The translations under genes and the position numbers were made by a program. A DNA stretch of 64,000 nucleotides from Porticoccaceae bacterium (lineage in GTDB: Bacteria > Pseudomonadota > Gammaproteobacteria > Pseudomonadales > Porticoccaceae): contig JAQWGK010000050.1 in the NCBI GenBank assembly GCA_029238255.1, positions 124,001-188,000 of the forward strand. The letters are read 5' to 3'. The notes under the pieces were generated by a model that was not told the origin of the DNA, searched no databases, and worked only from the letters and a program-made list of their open reading frames with translations. Shown here in pieces: positions 10,749 to 26,188 of this stretch. The stretch's first letter is position 1. Every line of letters starts with the position of its first letter.

Positions 10749-12617
10749 ATGCGTTACCCAGAATCTTTTGATGTGATCGTTGTTGGCGGTGGCCATGCTG
10801 GAACAGAAGCCTGTTTAGCGGCTGCGCGCATGGGCTGTCGCACCCTGCTGTTAACTCACAATATTGAGACCCTTGGACAGATGTCCTGTAATCCTGCCAT
10901 TGGTGGGATTGGTAAAAGCCATCTGGTCAAAGAAATTGATGCACTGGGTGGGGCTATGGCCGAGGCCACGGATCTCGGTGGTATTCAATTTAGGGTGCTT
11001 AATTCACGCAAAGGCCCGGCTGTTCGCGCAACTCGCGCTCAGGCTGACCGCATTCGCTACAAGGCAGCGATACTGTCTATTTTGGAAAACCAAGAGAATT
11101 TAACTATTTTTCAGCAGTCGGTTGATGACCTGGTTCTTGAGGGTGAAAGGGTCACCGGCGTTATTACCCAGATGGGACTTATTTTCTCGGCTAAAACTGT
11201 GGTGGTAACCGCTGGAACCTTTCTCGCTGGAAAAATCCATATTGGCATGCAGAACTACTCAGCGGGCCGCGCCGGTGATCCGCCATCAGTGAATTTATCC
11301 GAACGACTAAGATCGCTCCCGTTTAGGGTTGAGCGACTAAAAACCGGAACACCTCCGCGCATTGATGCCCGTTCAGTGGATTTCACCCACCTGCAGGAAC
11401 AGTGGGGCGATAAGCCTGAGCCGGTGATGTCTTATCTGGGCTCTGTCGAGCAGCATCCACAGCAAACTTGCTGTTGGATTACGTACACCAATAAAACGAC
11501 CCATGAAATTATTCATCAGGGGTTGGATCGCTCACCCCTTTACACCGGTGTTATCGATGGTGTGGGGCCTAGGTACTGCCCTTCTATTGAGGATAAGATT
11601 GTTCGCTTTGCCGACAAGGATCAGCATCAGGTCTTTATTGAGCCTGAGGGACTAAATACCTACGAACTCTATCCCAATGGAATTTCCACCAGCCTGCCTT
11701 TTGATGTGCAGCTTGATTTGGTGCGATCAATTCAGGGCTTTGAAAATGCCCATATCACCCGTCCCGGTTACGCGATTGAGTATGATTATTTTAATCCTCA
11801 GGATCTGAAGTACTCTCTTGAGACAAAGGCCGTAAGCGGGTTGTTTTTTGCCGGCCAGATCAATGGCACCACCGGTTACGAAGAAGCGGCAGCTCAGGGA
11901 TTACTGGCGGGCACTAATGCGGCCTTGCAGGTTCAGGATAAAGACAGCTGGTGCCCGGGGCGAGATACGGCCTACACCGGTGTTCTGGTTGATGATCTAA
12001 TCAGTATGGGAACTCAGGAACCCTACCGGATGTTTACCAGCCGTGCGGAATATAGATTATTACTTCGCGAAGATAACGCCGATATGCGTCTGACCGAAAA
12101 AGGCCGTGAACTGGGTTTGGTCAACGATGAGCGCTGGCGCCAGTTTAGTGAAAAGCGTGAAGCTATTGAGATCGAGCAGCAGCGCCTGAAAGATACCTGG
12201 GTGCAGCCTGGCAGCAGTGTTGCAGAACAGCTGTCTAACCATATTGAGAAAAAGCTCTCCCGCGAGTACTCGCTGTACGATTTACTTAAGCGCCCAGAGT
12301 TGGATTATAAAATTCTCGGTAGCCTCTACCCTGAACATAAAGTTGAGCAAAATATCGCTGAGCAGGTTGAGATCGATGCCAAGTACTCCGGTTATATCAA
12401 CCGACAGCAGGATGAAGTTGATCGCTTAAAGCGCCATGAAAAAACTCGCATCCCTGAGGGGTTTAATTATCAGGCGGTCAGCGGTTTATCCAACGAGATC
12501 AAGCAAAAGCTCAGTGAGGCAACACCCGAAACCCTGGCTCGGGCGAGCAGAATTCCCGGTGTTACACCCGCGGCCATCTCATTGTTAATTGTGCAGTTGA
12601 AAAAGCATGTCGCGTAA
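10749..12617 (+). CDS. mnmG: tRNA uridine-5-carboxymethylaminomethyl synthesis enzyme MnmG
   Basis: [32 protein letters not shown]; GidA family throughout. Confidence 0.98.
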   Translation: MRYPESFDVIVVGGGHAGTEACLAAARMGCRTLLLTHNIETLGQMSCNPAIGGIGKSHLVKEIDALGGAMAEATDLGGIQFRVLNSRKGPAVRATRAQADRIRYKAAILSILENQENLTIFQQSVDDLVLEGERVTGVITQMGLIFSAKTVVVTAGTFLAGKIHIGMQNYSAGRAGDPPSVNLSERLRSLPFRVERLKTGTPPRIDARSVDFTHLQEQWGDKPEPVMSYLGSVEQHPQQTCCWITYTNKTTHEIIHQGLDRSPLYTGVIDGVGPRYCPSIEDKIVRFADKDQHQVFIEPEGLNTYELYPNGISTSLPFDVQLDLVRSIQGFENAHITRPGYAIEYDYFNPQDLKYSLETKAVSGLFFAGQINGTTGYEEAAAQGLLAGTNAALQVQDKDSWCPGRDTAYTGVLVDDLISMGTQEPYRMFTSRAEYRLLLREDNADMRLTEKGRELGLVNDERWRQFSEKREAIEIEQQRLKDTWVQPGSSVAEQLSNHIEKKLSREYSLYDLLKRPELDYKILGSLYPEHKVEQNIAEQVEIDAKYSGYINRQQDEVDRLKRHEKTRIPEGFNYQAVSGLSNEIKQKLSEATPETLARASRIPGVTPAAISLLIVQLKKHVA

Positions 12618-13266
12618 TTTGAAATCTGAGCCTGCACTGCGTGCACAGCTCGAAAAAGGCATTGAAGACCTGGGTATTGAGTGCAGCGCTGATCAGGTTG
12701 AACTGTTACTTGATTATGTGGGTTTGCTGGTGACCTGGAATAACGCCTACAACCTGACCGCTATTCGCCAACCCGAGCGAATGATTGCGCTGCATATTCT
12801 GGATAGTCTGGCTATTCTGCCCTATGTTACTGGCGATCATTTGATCGATGTTGGCACCGGTCCCGGGTTGCCTGGCATACCGCTGGCCATTATGTGTCCA
12901 GAGAAAACCTTTAAGTTGCTCGACAGCAATGGCAAGAAAACACGATTCCTGTTTCATGCCCGCTGTCAGTTAAAACTGCAAAATCTGACTGAAGTGCAAT
13001 CCCGAGTCGAACAATTTATTCCTGAACAAACCTACGATACGGTATTGAGCCGAGCCTTTACCTCTGTGGCTGAAATGGTTGATAAGTGCAAACACCTTCT
13101 CAACGAGGAGGGGCGCTTTTTGGCGATGAAAGGAAAATTTCCTCAATCAGAGTTGAGCCTGCTGGAGAAAGACTATAAGGTCGATGTTTCCCATCGTTTG
13201 GTGGTACCAGATGTTGAGGGTGAGCGGCATCTGATTGAAATCAGCAAAGCTAAAATTACAGAATAA
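12607..13266 (+). CDS. rsmG: 16S rRNA (guanine527-N7)-methyltransferase RsmG
   Basis: [12 protein letters not shown]...[21 protein letters not shown]; follows mnmG. Confidence 0.97.
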   Translation: MSRNLKSEPALRAQLEKGIEDLGIECSADQVELLLDYVGLLVTWNNAYNLTAIRQPERMIALHILDSLAILPYVTGDHLIDVGTGPGLPGIPLAIMCPEKTFKLLDSNGKKTRFLFHARCQLKLQNLTEVQSRVEQFIPEQTYDTVLSRAFTSVAEMVDKCKHLLNEEGRFLAMKGKFPQSELSLLEKDYKVDVSHRLVVPDVEGERHLIEISKAKITE

Positions 13267-13286
13267 GCAAAAATAAGGTCAGAGCA

Positions 13287-14090
13287 TTGTCGCGAATTAT
13301 TTCAATAGCCAATCAGAAAGGCGGCGTAGGTAAAACTACCACCAGTGTAAATCTGGCCGCCTCTCTTGCCGCTTACAAGCAGCGAGTTCTGTTGATTGAT
13401 CTGGATCCTCAAGGCAATGCAACCATGGGTGCCGGCATTGATAAGCACCAGTGCAAAACCACGGTTTACGATGTTTTAACCGAAAAACAAGAGATAGAAA
13501 CGGTTATCGTCAGCTGTGACAAGGCTAAAATTCACCTGTTGCCCGCCAACGGTGATCTGGTCGCTGCCGAAGTTGAGTTGATGCAAGAGATCGGTCGTGA
13601 AACTCGACTGCGTCATGCTCTGCAGCGAGTCGACAGCGAATACGACTATGTAATTATTGACTGCCCTCCCTCGTTAAATATGCTCACCGTTAATGCGTTG
13701 GTGGCCAGTGATAGTGTGATAATTCCGATGCAGTGTGAGTACTACGCGCTCGAGGGACTGTCTGCACTCAACAACACCATTAAGCAGATTGCCAAGCTGA
13801 TTAATCCCAAGCTAAAAATCGAAGGTATTCTGCGCACCATGTACGATCCGCGCAGCAGCTTAACCAATGCGGTGTCTGCCCAGTTGCGCAAATATTTCGG
13901 CAATCGTGTTTACCGTGTCAGCATTCCGCGCAACGTGAGACTGGCGGAAGCCCCCAGTCACGGCCTGCCGGCGCTGATGTACGACAGAAATTCAAAAGGC
14001 TCAGTCGCTTATCTGGCACTGGCGGGAGAAATTATCCGCAAGGCAAAAGAGAAAAGTGAAGAGCAACAACAAGCAGATGCAGGACAATAA
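13287..14090 (+). CDS. parA: Chromosome partitioning ATPase ParA (Soj)
   Basis: ISIANQKGGVGKTTTSVNLAASLA deviant Walker A; TTG start. Confidence 0.97.
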   Translation: MSRIISIANQKGGVGKTTTSVNLAASLAAYKQRVLLIDLDPQGNATMGAGIDKHQCKTTVYDVLTEKQEIETVIVSCDKAKIHLLPANGDLVAAEVELMQEIGRETRLRHALQRVDSEYDYVIIDCPPSLNMLTVNALVASDSVIIPMQCEYYALEGLSALNNTIKQIAKLINPKLKIEGILRTMYDPRSSLTNAVSAQLRKYFGNRVYRVSIPRNVRLAEAPSHGLPALMYDRNSKGSVAYLALAGEIIRKAKEKSEEQQQADAGQ

Positions 14091-14093
14091 TCG

Positions 14094-14978
14094 ATGAGTG
14101 CAAAACGACAGAGCCTCGGCAAAGGGTTGGACGCGTTACTGGGAATGGCTGATGAATCCAGTTTGGATGGTCAGAGCCCAGCGGCTAGCGAATCGAATGA
14201 GGGTCAGTTGCTCAATCTTGCTGTTGAGTTTTTGCAGCGCGGCAAGTATCAACCACGCCGTGATATTAATCCTGAAGCCCTCGAAGAGTTAGCCAGTTCA
14301 ATTCGTACTCAGGGTGTGATGCAGCCGTTGGTGGTTCGCAAAGTTGATCATGAAAAATACGAGATTATTGCCGGCGAACGCCGCTGGCGCGCTGCTCAGC
14401 AGGCCGGTCTGGATGTAGTTCCGGTTATTGTGCGTGAGGTTTCGGATGAAGCGGCCATTGCCATGGCGCTTATCGAAAATATTCAGCGCGAAGATTTAAA
14501 TGCTATGGAAGAAAGTCTGGCGCTGATTCGTCTACAGAAAGAGTTTCAGTTAACTCAGCAACAGGTCGCAGATGCGGTTGGTAAATCTCGCTCAGCAGTG
14601 ACCAACCTGATGCGCCTTGCCAGTTTAGAGCCTGAGGTTCAGCAATTGTTGGAGCGTGGCGACCTTGAACTTGGCCATGCGAAATGTCTCTTGGCTCTGG
14701 AAGGCGCCAAGCAAATTAACGCCGCCAGAACCGTTGCCAGTGTCAATATGACTGTCCGTCAAACAGAGGCGCTGGTGAAGAAACTTCAATCTGGCACTGC
14801 AGGAAAGTCCAGTTCTGATATTAATACCAGCCCGGATATCAAGCATCTGGAAGACCAGATATCGGAAAAAATAGGCGCGCCGGTGCAGATACAACACAGC
14901 GCCAAAGGGGCTGGCAGGTTGATTTTAAAATATAATAGCGTTGATGAGCTCGATGGTATTCTCGCCCATATAAAGTAA
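14094..14978 (+). CDS. parB: Chromosome partitioning protein ParB (Spo0J)
   Basis: LGKGLDALLG, GERRWRAAQQAG and IENIQREDLNAMEE motifs. Confidence 0.97.
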   Translation: MSAKRQSLGKGLDALLGMADESSLDGQSPAASESNEGQLLNLAVEFLQRGKYQPRRDINPEALEELASSIRTQGVMQPLVVRKVDHEKYEIIAGERRWRAAQQAGLDVVPVIVREVSDEAAIAMALIENIQREDLNAMEESLALIRLQKEFQLTQQQVADAVGKSRSAVTNLMRLASLEPEVQQLLERGDLELGHAKCLLALEGAKQINAARTVASVNMTVRQTEALVKKLQSGTAGKSSSDINTSPDIKHLEDQISEKIGAPVQIQHSAKGAGRLILKYNSVDELDGILAHIK

Positions 14979-15130
14979 TCGCCCAAAGGCTGTTTTCACG
15001 GCAAAAAAATTTCCACGATATACGTTGTTTCGCGTGTTGAATATCAACAGCACTATACCTATAATGCGCACCCGTCGGACACAGGCCACAAATTTGTCTG
15101 GCAGGGCCGGAGAAAAGGTGTCGACCACGT

Positions 15131-15502
15131 ATGACGACCATTTCATTACCACCAGTTAGAAGAGTAGCGCTTTACCAGCTAGCCTGTTTGCTGCCTGGCT
15201 GTGCAATCCTTTTACTCTGGAGTTCCGTGTTAGCTTACTCTGCATTGATCGGCGGATTGATTCAAATTTGCCCGCAGGCATGGTTTACACGGCAAGCGTT
15301 TAGATACGCCGGCGCAAGAAAAGTACAGTCCATTGTGCGAGCAATGTACTGGGGAGAGACGGGAAAGATTGTTTTAACCACCGTGTTATTTACAGTCAGC
15401 TTTATGATGATAAAGCCGCTTTATGTGAGTGCCCTGTTCGCCTCCTTTGTAACAATGATTTTGGTGCAGTATCTGACAGTAATCATATTACTGAAACATT
15501 GA
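15131..15502 (+). CDS. atpI: ATP synthase subunit I
   Basis: Small four-helix membrane protein directly upstream of atpB; UncI-like composition. Confidence 0.85.
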   Translation: MTTISLPPVRRVALYQLACLLPGCAILLLWSSVLAYSALIGGLIQICPQAWFTRQAFRYAGARKVQSIVRAMYWGETGKIVLTTVLFTVSFMMIKPLYVSALFASFVTMILVQYLTVIILLKH

Positions 15503-15539
15503 TACGGCATAAGTTAACGACCTAACTAGTTGAGAGTGA

Positions 15540-16610
<1,071 letters not shown>

Positions 16611-16637
16611 ATTTTTTATTAATTTTTAAATGACTGA

Positions 16638-16892
<255 letters not shown>

Positions 16893-16953
16893 CAACAACG
16901 GTTAAAAGAATTTTAGCTAGAAATATTAATCCACTCTTTAATGAGGTAATGGC

Positions 16954-17424
16954 GTGAATATTAATCTAACGCTTTTTGGTCAAATGGTGACCTTTGCATT
17001 CTTCGTGTGGTTTTGCATGAAGTTTGTATGGCCAGTGATCATTGAATCAATGGAAGAGCGACAGAAGAAAATCGCCGATGGTCTTGATGCGGCTGATCGT
17101 GCACTGCGTGATCTTGAACTGGCTCAGAACAAAGCGACTGACCAGATGAAAGATGCGAAGCAGGAAGCGGCCGGCATTATTGATCAGGCCAGCAAGCGCG
17201 CAGGTCAGATTGTTGACGAAGCGAAAAATCAAGCTCGAGTTGAAGGCGACCGCTTAAAAGTAGCCGCTGAAGCTGAGATTGAACAGGAAATTAATCGTGC
17301 AAAAGAAGAGTTGCGTGCCTCTGTGGCAGGTCTGGCTCTAGCTGGTGCCGAGAAAGTTCTTGAAGCTTCTATCGACGAAAAGGCCAACCGCAAGTTGGTT
17401 GACAATTTAGCAGCGCAGCTTTAA
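16954..17424 (+). CDS. atpF: F0F1 ATP synthase subunit B
   Basis: [30 protein letters not shown] start. Confidence 0.97.
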   Translation: MNINLTLFGQMVTFAFFVWFCMKFVWPVIIESMEERQKKIADGLDAADRALRDLELAQNKATDQMKDAKQEAAGIIDQASKRAGQIVDEAKNQARVEGDRLKVAAEAEIEQEINRAKEELRASVAGLALAGAEKVLEASIDEKANRKLVDNLAAQL

Positions 17425-17436
17425 CCGAGGTTAATC

Positions 17437-17973
17437 ATGGCAGAATTGAGCACATTAGCCCGACCCTATGCCAGGGCAGCGTTTGAATACGCTGCTCAGG
17501 CGGGTGAGTTGCAAAGCTGGTCAGACAGCTTATCTACAGCCGGAACTGTTGCACAACAGCCGAGTGTCGTTAAGTTGTTGAGTTCGCCCAGCTTCACTGC
17601 ACAACAGCAGGCAACTGCGTTGATAGAAATTTGTGGTGATGCGCTCGACGAACGTGGTCAGAACTTTTTGACCGTTCTGTCTGAGAATCACAGGTTGCAA
17701 CTGCTACCTGAGATTTCTCTTCAGTTTGATATTTTAAAAGCCAACCGTGAAAAAGCGGTTGATGTCGAACTGGTTGCAGCACATGAGTTGGATGCTGAAC
17801 TTCAGCAGAAACTCAGTGATGCATTGAGCGCAAAGCTAGAACGTAAAGTAAACATGCAGGTTAGTTTAGATAAGAGCCTGCTGGGTGGTGCGGTAATACG
17901 TGCCGAAGACACCGTTATTGAAGGGTCTATTCGTGGCCGTTTGGCCAAACTCGCTGAGTCATTACACTCCTAA
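17437..17973 (+). CDS. atpH: F0F1 ATP synthase subunit delta
   Basis: LARPYARAAFEYA ... LLGGAVIRAEDTVIEGSIRGRLAKL. Confidence 0.97.
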   Translation: MAELSTLARPYARAAFEYAAQAGELQSWSDSLSTAGTVAQQPSVVKLLSSPSFTAQQQATALIEICGDALDERGQNFLTVLSENHRLQLLPEISLQFDILKANREKAVDVELVAAHELDAELQQKLSDALSAKLERKVNMQVSLDKSLLGGAVIRAEDTVIEGSIRGRLAKLAESLHS

Positions 17974-17990
17974 GGATTTGAGGCCTAAGC

Positions 17991-19535
17991 ATGCAGCAAC
18001 TGAATCCATCAGAAATTAGCGAAATTATTAAGGGTCGTATCGACAACCTTAATGTTTCGTCAGAAGCCCAAAATGAGGGCACCATTGTATCCGTATCCGA
18101 CGGTATCATTCGTATTCACGGTCTAGCTGACGTGATGTACGGTGAAATGATCGAGTTCGACGGCGGTGTTTACGGTATGGCACTTAACCTCGAGCGCGAT
18201 TCAGTTGGCGCCGTGGTATTGGGTGACTACCAAACATTGGCAGAGGGCCAGAAAGCCCGCTGCACCGGTCGAGTTCTCGAAGTACCTGTAGGTCCTGAAC
18301 TTGAAGGTCGCGTTGTCGACGCACTGGGTAACCCTATCGACGGCAAAGGTCCAATCAATGCCGCGATCACCGATCCGCTTGAAAAAGTAGCCCCTGGTGT
18401 AATTGATCGTCAGTCAGTAGATCAGCCAGTACAGATCGGTCTTAAAGCAATTGACGCCATGGTGCCGATTGGTCGTGGTCAGCGTGAGCTGGTTATTGGC
18501 GATCGCCAGATTGGTAAGTCAGCAATTGCCGTTGATGCAATCATTAACCAGAAAGGTTCTGGTATTAAATGTATCTATGTGGCGATTGGCCAGAAAGCTT
18601 CTTCTGTAGCTGCGGTAGTTCGCAAGCTCGAAGAGCACGGCGCCATGGAACACACTATCGTGGTTGCGGCTACCGCCTCTGATCCTGCAGCTATGCAGTA
18701 TCTGGCACCCTTTGCTGGTTGCACCATGGGTGAGTACTACCGTGACCGCGGACAAGACGCACTGATTATCTATGATGACCTGACCAAGCAAGCTTGGGCA
18801 TACCGTCAAATCTCGCTGCTATTGAAGCGTCCTCCAGGCCGTGAAGCCTACCCTGGTGATGTATTCTATTTGCACTCCCGTCTACTTGAGCGTGCTGCTC
18901 GTGTAAATGCGGATTACGTTGAGAAGTTCACCAACGGTGAAGTAAAAGGCCAAACCGGTTCATTGACTGCACTGCCAGTGATTGAAACTCAGGCTGGTGA
19001 CGTATCTGCATTCGTACCTACTAACGTGATTTCGATTACCGATGGTCAGATCTTCCTTGAAGCTGACATGTTTAACGCCGGCGTACGTCCAGCGATGAAC
19101 GCAGGTGTATCTGTATCTCGAGTTGGTGGTGCTGCACAGACCAAGATCATTAAGAAACTGTCTGGTGGTATTCGTACTGCACTGGCTCAGTATCGTGAAC
19201 TGGCAGCATTCTCGCAGTTCGCTTCGGATCTGGATGATGCCACTAAGGCACAGCTTGATCACGGTGAGCGAGTGACCGAATTGATGAAGCAGAAGCAGTA
19301 CTCACCGCAGAGCATCGCGGAAATGGGTCTGATGATTTATGCAGCGGATAACGGCTTCTTGCAAGACGTTGAAGTGAACAAAATCGGTGATTTCGAAGCA
19401 TCCGTGCTCTCTTACATGAAAGCTGAGCACAGTGATCTGATGGATCAAATTAATCAGTCGGGCGATTACAACGACGATATAGCTGCAGGCTTTAAAGCTG
19501 CACTAGATAAGTTTGTTGCAACTCAAACCTGGTAA
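17991..19535 (+). CDS. atpA: F0F1 ATP synthase subunit alpha
   Basis: [18 protein letters not shown] and full-length alpha subunit. Confidence 0.99.
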   Translation: MQQLNPSEISEIIKGRIDNLNVSSEAQNEGTIVSVSDGIIRIHGLADVMYGEMIEFDGGVYGMALNLERDSVGAVVLGDYQTLAEGQKARCTGRVLEVPVGPELEGRVVDALGNPIDGKGPINAAITDPLEKVAPGVIDRQSVDQPVQIGLKAIDAMVPIGRGQRELVIGDRQIGKSAIAVDAIINQKGSGIKCIYVAIGQKASSVAAVVRKLEEHGAMEHTIVVAATASDPAAMQYLAPFAGCTMGEYYRDRGQDALIIYDDLTKQAWAYRQISLLLKRPPGREAYPGDVFYLHSRLLERAARVNADYVEKFTNGEVKGQTGSLTALPVIETQAGDVSAFVPTNVISITDGQIFLEADMFNAGVRPAMNAGVSVSRVGGAAQTKIIKKLSGGIRTALAQYRELAAFSQFASDLDDATKAQLDHGERVTELMKQKQYSPQSIAEMGLMIYAADNGFLQDVEVNKIGDFEASVLSYMKAEHSDLMDQINQSGDYNDDIAAGFKAALDKFVATQTW

Positions 19536-19557
19536 GTCACTGAAGCAGGCATAAGAA

Positions 19558-20418
19558 ATGGCAATCGGAAAAGAAGTAAGAACCAAAATTGCTAGTATTG
19601 GCAGCACGCAAAAAATCACCAGAGCCATGGAAATGGTTGCTGCGAGTAAAATGCGTCGTGCCCAGGATCGAATGGCATTGGGGAAACCCTATGCCCTTCG
19701 CATCCGTGATGTGGTCAGCCATATCGCCAACGCAGTTTCCGAGTACAAGCATCAATATCTCGAACAGCGAGATATTAAGCGCGTAGGTTTTATCGTGATT
19801 TCAACAGACCGCGGTCTCTGCGGCGGCTTGAATATCAACCTGTTTAAAGAAGCTCTTAAATCAATGAAAGAGTTTTCTGATCAGGGTGTAGAGATCGATA
19901 TCTGCGCAGTTGGCAACAAAGCCGGCGGATTCTTTAACAGCGTAGGCGGCAATATTGTTGCAGCGGTTAAAGATGTTGGTGATGAGCCCAGTGCAAATGA
20001 CTTAATTGGTGGCGTAAAGGTAATGCTGGACGCCTATGACAAGGGTCGTATCGACCGGTTGTTAGTGGTCAACAATGTTTTTGTAAACACCATGACCCAG
20101 CAGCCAGCTGTTGAACAGCTGTTACCGTTAAAGCCGAGCACCGATGAAAAGCTGTCTCACCATTGGGATTATATCTATGAGCCCGATGCTAAGGATTTGC
20201 TAGATGGACTCTTGATTCGCTACATCGAATCTCAGGTTTATCAAGGCGTGGTAGAGAACAAAGCCTGTGAGCAAGCCGCGCGAATGCTCGCTATGAAGAA
20301 TGCCACCGACAATGCCGGTGAAATGATCGACGAATTGCAACTGCTTTATAACAAGGCTCGTCAGGCAGCGATTACCCAAGAGCTGTCAGAGATTGTTAGC
20401 GGCGCAGCCGCAGTATAA
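19558..20418 (+). CDS. atpG: F0F1 ATP synthase subunit gamma
   Basis: [30 protein letters not shown]. Confidence 0.98.
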   Translation: MAIGKEVRTKIASIGSTQKITRAMEMVAASKMRRAQDRMALGKPYALRIRDVVSHIANAVSEYKHQYLEQRDIKRVGFIVISTDRGLCGGLNINLFKEALKSMKEFSDQGVEIDICAVGNKAGGFFNSVGGNIVAAVKDVGDEPSANDLIGGVKVMLDAYDKGRIDRLLVVNNVFVNTMTQQPAVEQLLPLKPSTDEKLSHHWDYIYEPDAKDLLDGLLIRYIESQVYQGVVENKACEQAARMLAMKNATDNAGEMIDELQLLYNKARQAAITQELSEIVSGAAAV

Positions 20419-21858
<1,440 letters not shown>

Positions 21859-21883
21859 TACCAGATAAGCAGGCGCTATAATT

Positions 21884-22309
21884 ATGGCTATGACAGTTCA
21901 TTGCGACATCGTAAGTGCAGACGAATCAATCTTTTCCGGATTGATTGAGATGGTGGTTGCCACAGGTTCTCTGGGAGAGCTTGGTGTAACCGCTGGTCAC
22001 GCCCCACTGCTCAGCGATCTTAAGCCCGGCCCAGTCAGGCTTATCAAGCAGAATGGTGAAGAAGAGATCTACTACCTCTCTGGTGGTTACCTGGAAGTAC
22101 AGCCAAATATGGTTTCCATACTGGCAGATACAGCAGTGCGTGCTGGTGATATCGACGAAGCTGCAGCAGCGGAAGCGATGAAAGATGCCGAGCAGGCAAT
22201 TGCCAATCAGAGCGGTGAGATCGAGTATTCGAAAGCAGCGGCAATGTTGGCAGAAGCATCTGCTCAGCTTAAAACCATTGCTCAGTTACGCAAGAAGCTC
22301 GGTGGCTAA
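21884..22309 (+). CDS. atpC: F0F1 ATP synthase subunit epsilon
   Basis: [38 protein letters not shown]. Confidence 0.97.
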   Translation: MAMTVHCDIVSADESIFSGLIEMVVATGSLGELGVTAGHAPLLSDLKPGPVRLIKQNGEEEIYYLSGGYLEVQPNMVSILADTAVRAGDIDEAAAAEAMKDAEQAIANQSGEIEYSKAAAMLAEASAQLKTIAQLRKKLGG

Positions 22310-22330
22310 CAGCCACTTGAGTATAAAAGA

Positions 22331-22361
22331 AGGGTGGCTATGTATGCCGCCCTTTTTTTTT
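22331..22361 (+). terminator. Rho-independent terminator of the atp operon
   Basis: AGGGTGGC-TATGTAT-GCCGCCCT followed by a long T-tract. Confidence 0.85.
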
Positions 22362-22463
22362 CAGCTGAAAAAAGTTGTCCTCAAGATAGCTTGTACTGAC
22401 TACCTTTTGACAGTAACGTAAGCCTGAAAAATATTAATAACCTGTAAACCGGACCCTAAATCG

Positions 22464-23828
22464 ATGAAAACGACTGATATTGTTATTCTTGCAGCCGGCA
22501 AGGGAACGCGAATGAAATCCCTACTGCCAAAAGTGCTGCATAAATTAGCCGGTAAACCCATGTTGGGCCATGTTTTGGATGCGGCCAGTGCCGTTGGTGA
22601 CTCGAAAAAAATTATTGTTACCGGGCATGGCGCTGAAGCCGTTCGAGCGATTTACAGTGATGATTCGATCAGCATGGTTGAACAGGCAGAACAGCTCGGC
22701 ACCGGCCACGCCGTCCATATGGCCCTGCCAGAACTGCGCAACAATTCAAAAGTAGTGATCCTGTACGGTGATGTGCCCTTAATTACTCCCGACACTATCA
22801 GCCAGATGCTCGCTGCAGTGGATGATAAAAGTATCGGACTGCTTACGATCCAGCTGAACAACCCTCAGGGTTATGGACGGATTATTCGCGATGCCGACGG
22901 CCAGATCGAAGCGATTGTTGAGCAAAAAGATGCCAACCCGGAGCAATTAAAAGTCGACGAAGTGAATACCGGTGTTATGTCATTAACCTCGGAACAGCTT
23001 GCCGAGTGGCTGCCATTAATTGGTAACAGCAATGCTCAGGGTGAGTACTATCTCACCGACCTGATCGCCATTGCCAGAAAAGCCGGCTGCAGCATTAATG
23101 GTATACAGCCGAGCTCGGTGGCTGAGGTTGAAGGCATTAATAATCGTCAGCAACTGGCAGCATTAGAGCGGGTATATCAGGCCCAACTAGCCGATGCCCT
23201 AATGGTCGCTGGCACTAGTCTGGCAGATCCAGCGCGTTTTGATCAGCGCGGAACCCTGCAGGCCGGCACCGATAACTTTATTGATGTGAACTGTATTTTT
23301 GAAGGGGATGTAAAAATTGGTTCAGGGGTGAGTATTGGACCCAACTGCCATATTACTAACAGCACCATCGGCGATGGCGTCGAGATAAAAGCCAATACAG
23401 TAATCGACCAATCTATTATTGGCGACCGCGCTGTTTTAGGACCCTTTGCGCGAATTCGCCCGGGAACCGAACTGGGTACAGATACCAAAGTCGGCAACTT
23501 TGTCGAGACTAAAAAAGCCATTGTTGGCAATGGCAGTAAAATTAATCATCTCAGTTACGTTGGCGATGCCGAGCTGGGTGAAAAAGTAAATGTAGGTGCA
23601 GGCACAATTACCTGTAACTACGATGGTGTGAATAAATATAAAACCAATATTGGCGATAACAGCTTTGTTGGATCGAACAGTACATTGGTTGCGCCCCTGA
23701 ATATAGGTGAGTGTGGCTTTGTCGCTGCAGGTTCCACCGTGACAGTTGAAGTACCAACAGACACGCTTGCCGTTGGCAGAACCAAACAGCGCAATATACA
23801 GGGCTGGAAACGCCCAATCAAAAAATAA
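22464..23828 (+). CDS. glmU: Bifunctional UDP-GlcNAc pyrophosphorylase / GlcN-1-P acetyltransferase
   Basis: [28 protein letters not shown]; LbH repeats at the C-terminus. Confidence 0.98.
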   Translation: MKTTDIVILAAGKGTRMKSLLPKVLHKLAGKPMLGHVLDAASAVGDSKKIIVTGHGAEAVRAIYSDDSISMVEQAEQLGTGHAVHMALPELRNNSKVVILYGDVPLITPDTISQMLAAVDDKSIGLLTIQLNNPQGYGRIIRDADGQIEAIVEQKDANPEQLKVDEVNTGVMSLTSEQLAEWLPLIGNSNAQGEYYLTDLIAIARKAGCSINGIQPSSVAEVEGINNRQQLAALERVYQAQLADALMVAGTSLADPARFDQRGTLQAGTDNFIDVNCIFEGDVKIGSGVSIGPNCHITNSTIGDGVEIKANTVIDQSIIGDRAVLGPFARIRPGTELGTDTKVGNFVETKKAIVGNGSKINHLSYVGDAELGEKVNVGAGTITCNYDGVNKYKTNIGDNSFVGSNSTLVAPLNIGECGFVAAGSTVTVEVPTDTLAVGRTKQRNIQGWKRPIKK

Positions 23829-23856
23829 AACGGACTTAATAACACGGACTAAGAAT

Positions 23857-25686
23857 ATGTGTGGAATTGTAGGTGCAGCATCCCAGAGAAATATTTATAA
23901 AATATTAATTGAAGGTTTACGTCGCCTTGAATACAGAGGCTATGATTCCGCAGGCCTATCGATTTTAGATGGTGAACAGGCGCTACAAACCCGCAAAACG
24001 ATCGGCAGAGTTGCCGACCTGGAAAAGCTCACAGCCCAACAGAGCATTGCGGGTAGCACTGGTATTTCCCACACCCGCTGGGCCACTCATGGTGAGCCGA
24101 GCAGCGTTAACTCTCATCCACACACCTCTTCTGGTGTGTCCGTTGTCCACAATGGCATTATTGAAAATCATGAGCAGTTGCGCGCTGAAGTCAAAGCCCT
24201 GGGCTACGAAATTCTGTCGGCAACCGATACCGAAGTCATTGCGCATTTAGTACATCATCAATTAAAAACTGATGCTGATTTACGCACCGCAGTAGAGAAA
24301 ACAATTTCCAAGCTAGAAGGTGCCTATGCGCTGGGAGTAATTTCAGATACTCAACCAGAGACAGTGATCGGCGCTCGTAGCGGCAGCCCATTGGTTATTG
24401 GCCTTGGCATTGATGAAAACTTTATCGCCTCAGATCAGATGGCACTGCGTCAGGTAACCGATCGCTTTGTATTTCTGGAAGAGGGAGATCTGGTAGAAAT
24501 CTCTAGCGCCAGTTACAGTATTTTTGATCAGTCAGGCAGTGAAGTTGAACGGCCAATTAATCAATTAGATGAAAAAGATCTGATTGCAGAAAAAGGCCAG
24601 TACCGACACTTTATGCAAAAAGAAATTTTTGAGCAGCCAACGGTTTTAGCCAATACAACCGCAGGCCGAATAGCCGGGGATCATATCCGCGAAGCGATCT
24701 TTGGCTATCAGGCAGAAGCGCTTTTTGCGCAGACCAATAATATTCATATAGTCGCCTGTGGCACCAGTTTTCATTCCGGTCTGGTCGCCAAATACTGGTT
24801 GGAAGAAAATACTGGCCTACCCTGTCAGGTAGAAGTCGCCAGTGAATACCGTTACAGAACAGTGCCAGTTCCTGCCGGCACATTGTTTGTCACTATCTCC
24901 CAGTCCGGGGAAACCGCGGATACACTAGCCGCACTGCGCAAAGCAAAAGACAGTGGCTATCTGGGCTTTGTAGCGATCTGTAATGTCGCCAACAGCTCAT
25001 TGGTTCGTGAATCCGATATCTCCTTAATGACGATGGCCGGCCCGGAAATTGGCGTGGCATCGACCAAAGCATTTACCACTCAGTTAGTCGCCCTTCAGTT
25101 GCTTACTCTCTCACTGGGTCGCCATAAAGGATTGGATTCAAAAGTTGAAAAAGAGCTGGTGGAAAGTCTTCATAAGCTACCAGAACTCTGTACGGCCGTA
25201 CTCGAATTGGACTCTGTTATTCAGCAGATGTCAGAGTCATTTGCCAACAAACATCACGCACTATTTTTGGGTCGTGGCGAGCAGTATCCCATCGCCCTTG
25301 AAGGCGCACTAAAGTTAAAAGAGATCTCCTATATCCATGCCGAGGCCTACCCTTCCGGCGAATTAAAGCACGGCCCACTGGCACTGGTCGATGAAGATAT
25401 GCCGGTGGTTACAGTGGCACCAAATAATGAATTACTTGAAAAATTAAAATCCAATTTACATGAAGTTCGCGCTCGAGGTGGAGAGTTATTTGTCTTTGCC
25501 GATGCCGATGCTGGCTTTGTTAGCGAGCCCGGAACAACCGTTATCGCCATGCCCCATGTGCCAAAAAGTTTGGAGGCAATTATTTATACGCTGCCATTAC
25601 AGATGCTCTCTTATCATGTGGCTTTGCTGAAAGGCACTGATGTGGACCAACCACGAAATCTAGCAAAGTCAGTGACTGTGGAATAG
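23857..25686 (+). CDS. glmS: Glutamine-fructose-6-phosphate aminotransferase
   Basis: [13 protein letters not shown]-terminal Cys nucleophile at 23857 (ORF track start 23746 is too far upstream); C-terminal LAKSVTVE. Confidence 0.97.
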   Translation: MCGIVGAASQRNIYKILIEGLRRLEYRGYDSAGLSILDGEQALQTRKTIGRVADLEKLTAQQSIAGSTGISHTRWATHGEPSSVNSHPHTSSGVSVVHNGIIENHEQLRAEVKALGYEILSATDTEVIAHLVHHQLKTDADLRTAVEKTISKLEGAYALGVISDTQPETVIGARSGSPLVIGLGIDENFIASDQMALRQVTDRFVFLEEGDLVEISSASYSIFDQSGSEVERPINQLDEKDLIAEKGQYRHFMQKEIFEQPTVLANTTAGRIAGDHIREAIFGYQAEALFAQTNNIHIVACGTSFHSGLVAKYWLEENTGLPCQVEVASEYRYRTVPVPAGTLFVTISQSGETADTLAALRKAKDSGYLGFVAICNVANSSLVRESDISLMTMAGPEIGVASTKAFTTQLVALQLLTLSLGRHKGLDSKVEKELVESLHKLPELCTAVLELDSVIQQMSESFANKHHALFLGRGEQYPIALEGALKLKEISYIHAEAYPSGELKHGPLALVDEDMPVVTVAPNNELLEKLKSNLHEVRARGGELFVFADADAGFVSEPGTTVIAMPHVPKSLEAIIYTLPLQMLSYHVALLKGTDVDQPRNLAKSVTVE

Positions 25687-25738
25687 TCTTAACCCTATAT
25701 AAAAAGTAAAATTTATTTTCCGATACTGAGGTTACATT

Positions 25739-26029
25739 ATGAATAAATTCACTCCGATCTTTTGGGCATTAATTTTGTTTCTTTCCATCTCAGGATGCAC
25801 AAAGCCTGAGCAAGCCGATATAGGATTTTGGAAGAGCGAAGATTGTAAAAAAGTTAGTGAGGCAGCAGGGTTTTTCCTATACACCTCTGGAGAATTATTG
25901 AAAGCTGCAGACAAAGAAAGACAGGCAGGAAGCGAGAAAAAATCCGAAAAGACCTATGCTGCTGCAATGTATTTTTCACAGTTGTCCGAGCATTCGGCAA
26001 AGAATTTTGAAGTATTCTGCAAGAAGTAA
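25739..26029 (+). CDS. Hypothetical small lipoprotein (96 aa)
   Basis: Signal peptide with lipobox LFLSISGC; no recognisable domain. Confidence 0.7.
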   Translation: MNKFTPIFWALILFLSISGCTKPEQADIGFWKSEDCKKVSEAAGFFLYTSGELLKAADKERQAGSEKKSEKTYAAAMYFSQLSEHSAKNFEVFCKK

Positions 26030-26188
26030 TAACAAATAAAAAAACGCTTTAATCCGAATCAGCTCAGTTACTGTCGAGTAATTAATAGTCACGATATTTA
26101 ATCGGTGTTCTATAAAAATACTCAATCAGTAAAATAGTCTTTGCACTACACTTTACAAATTAAAACTATTTTTAGGAAGGGAAACATT

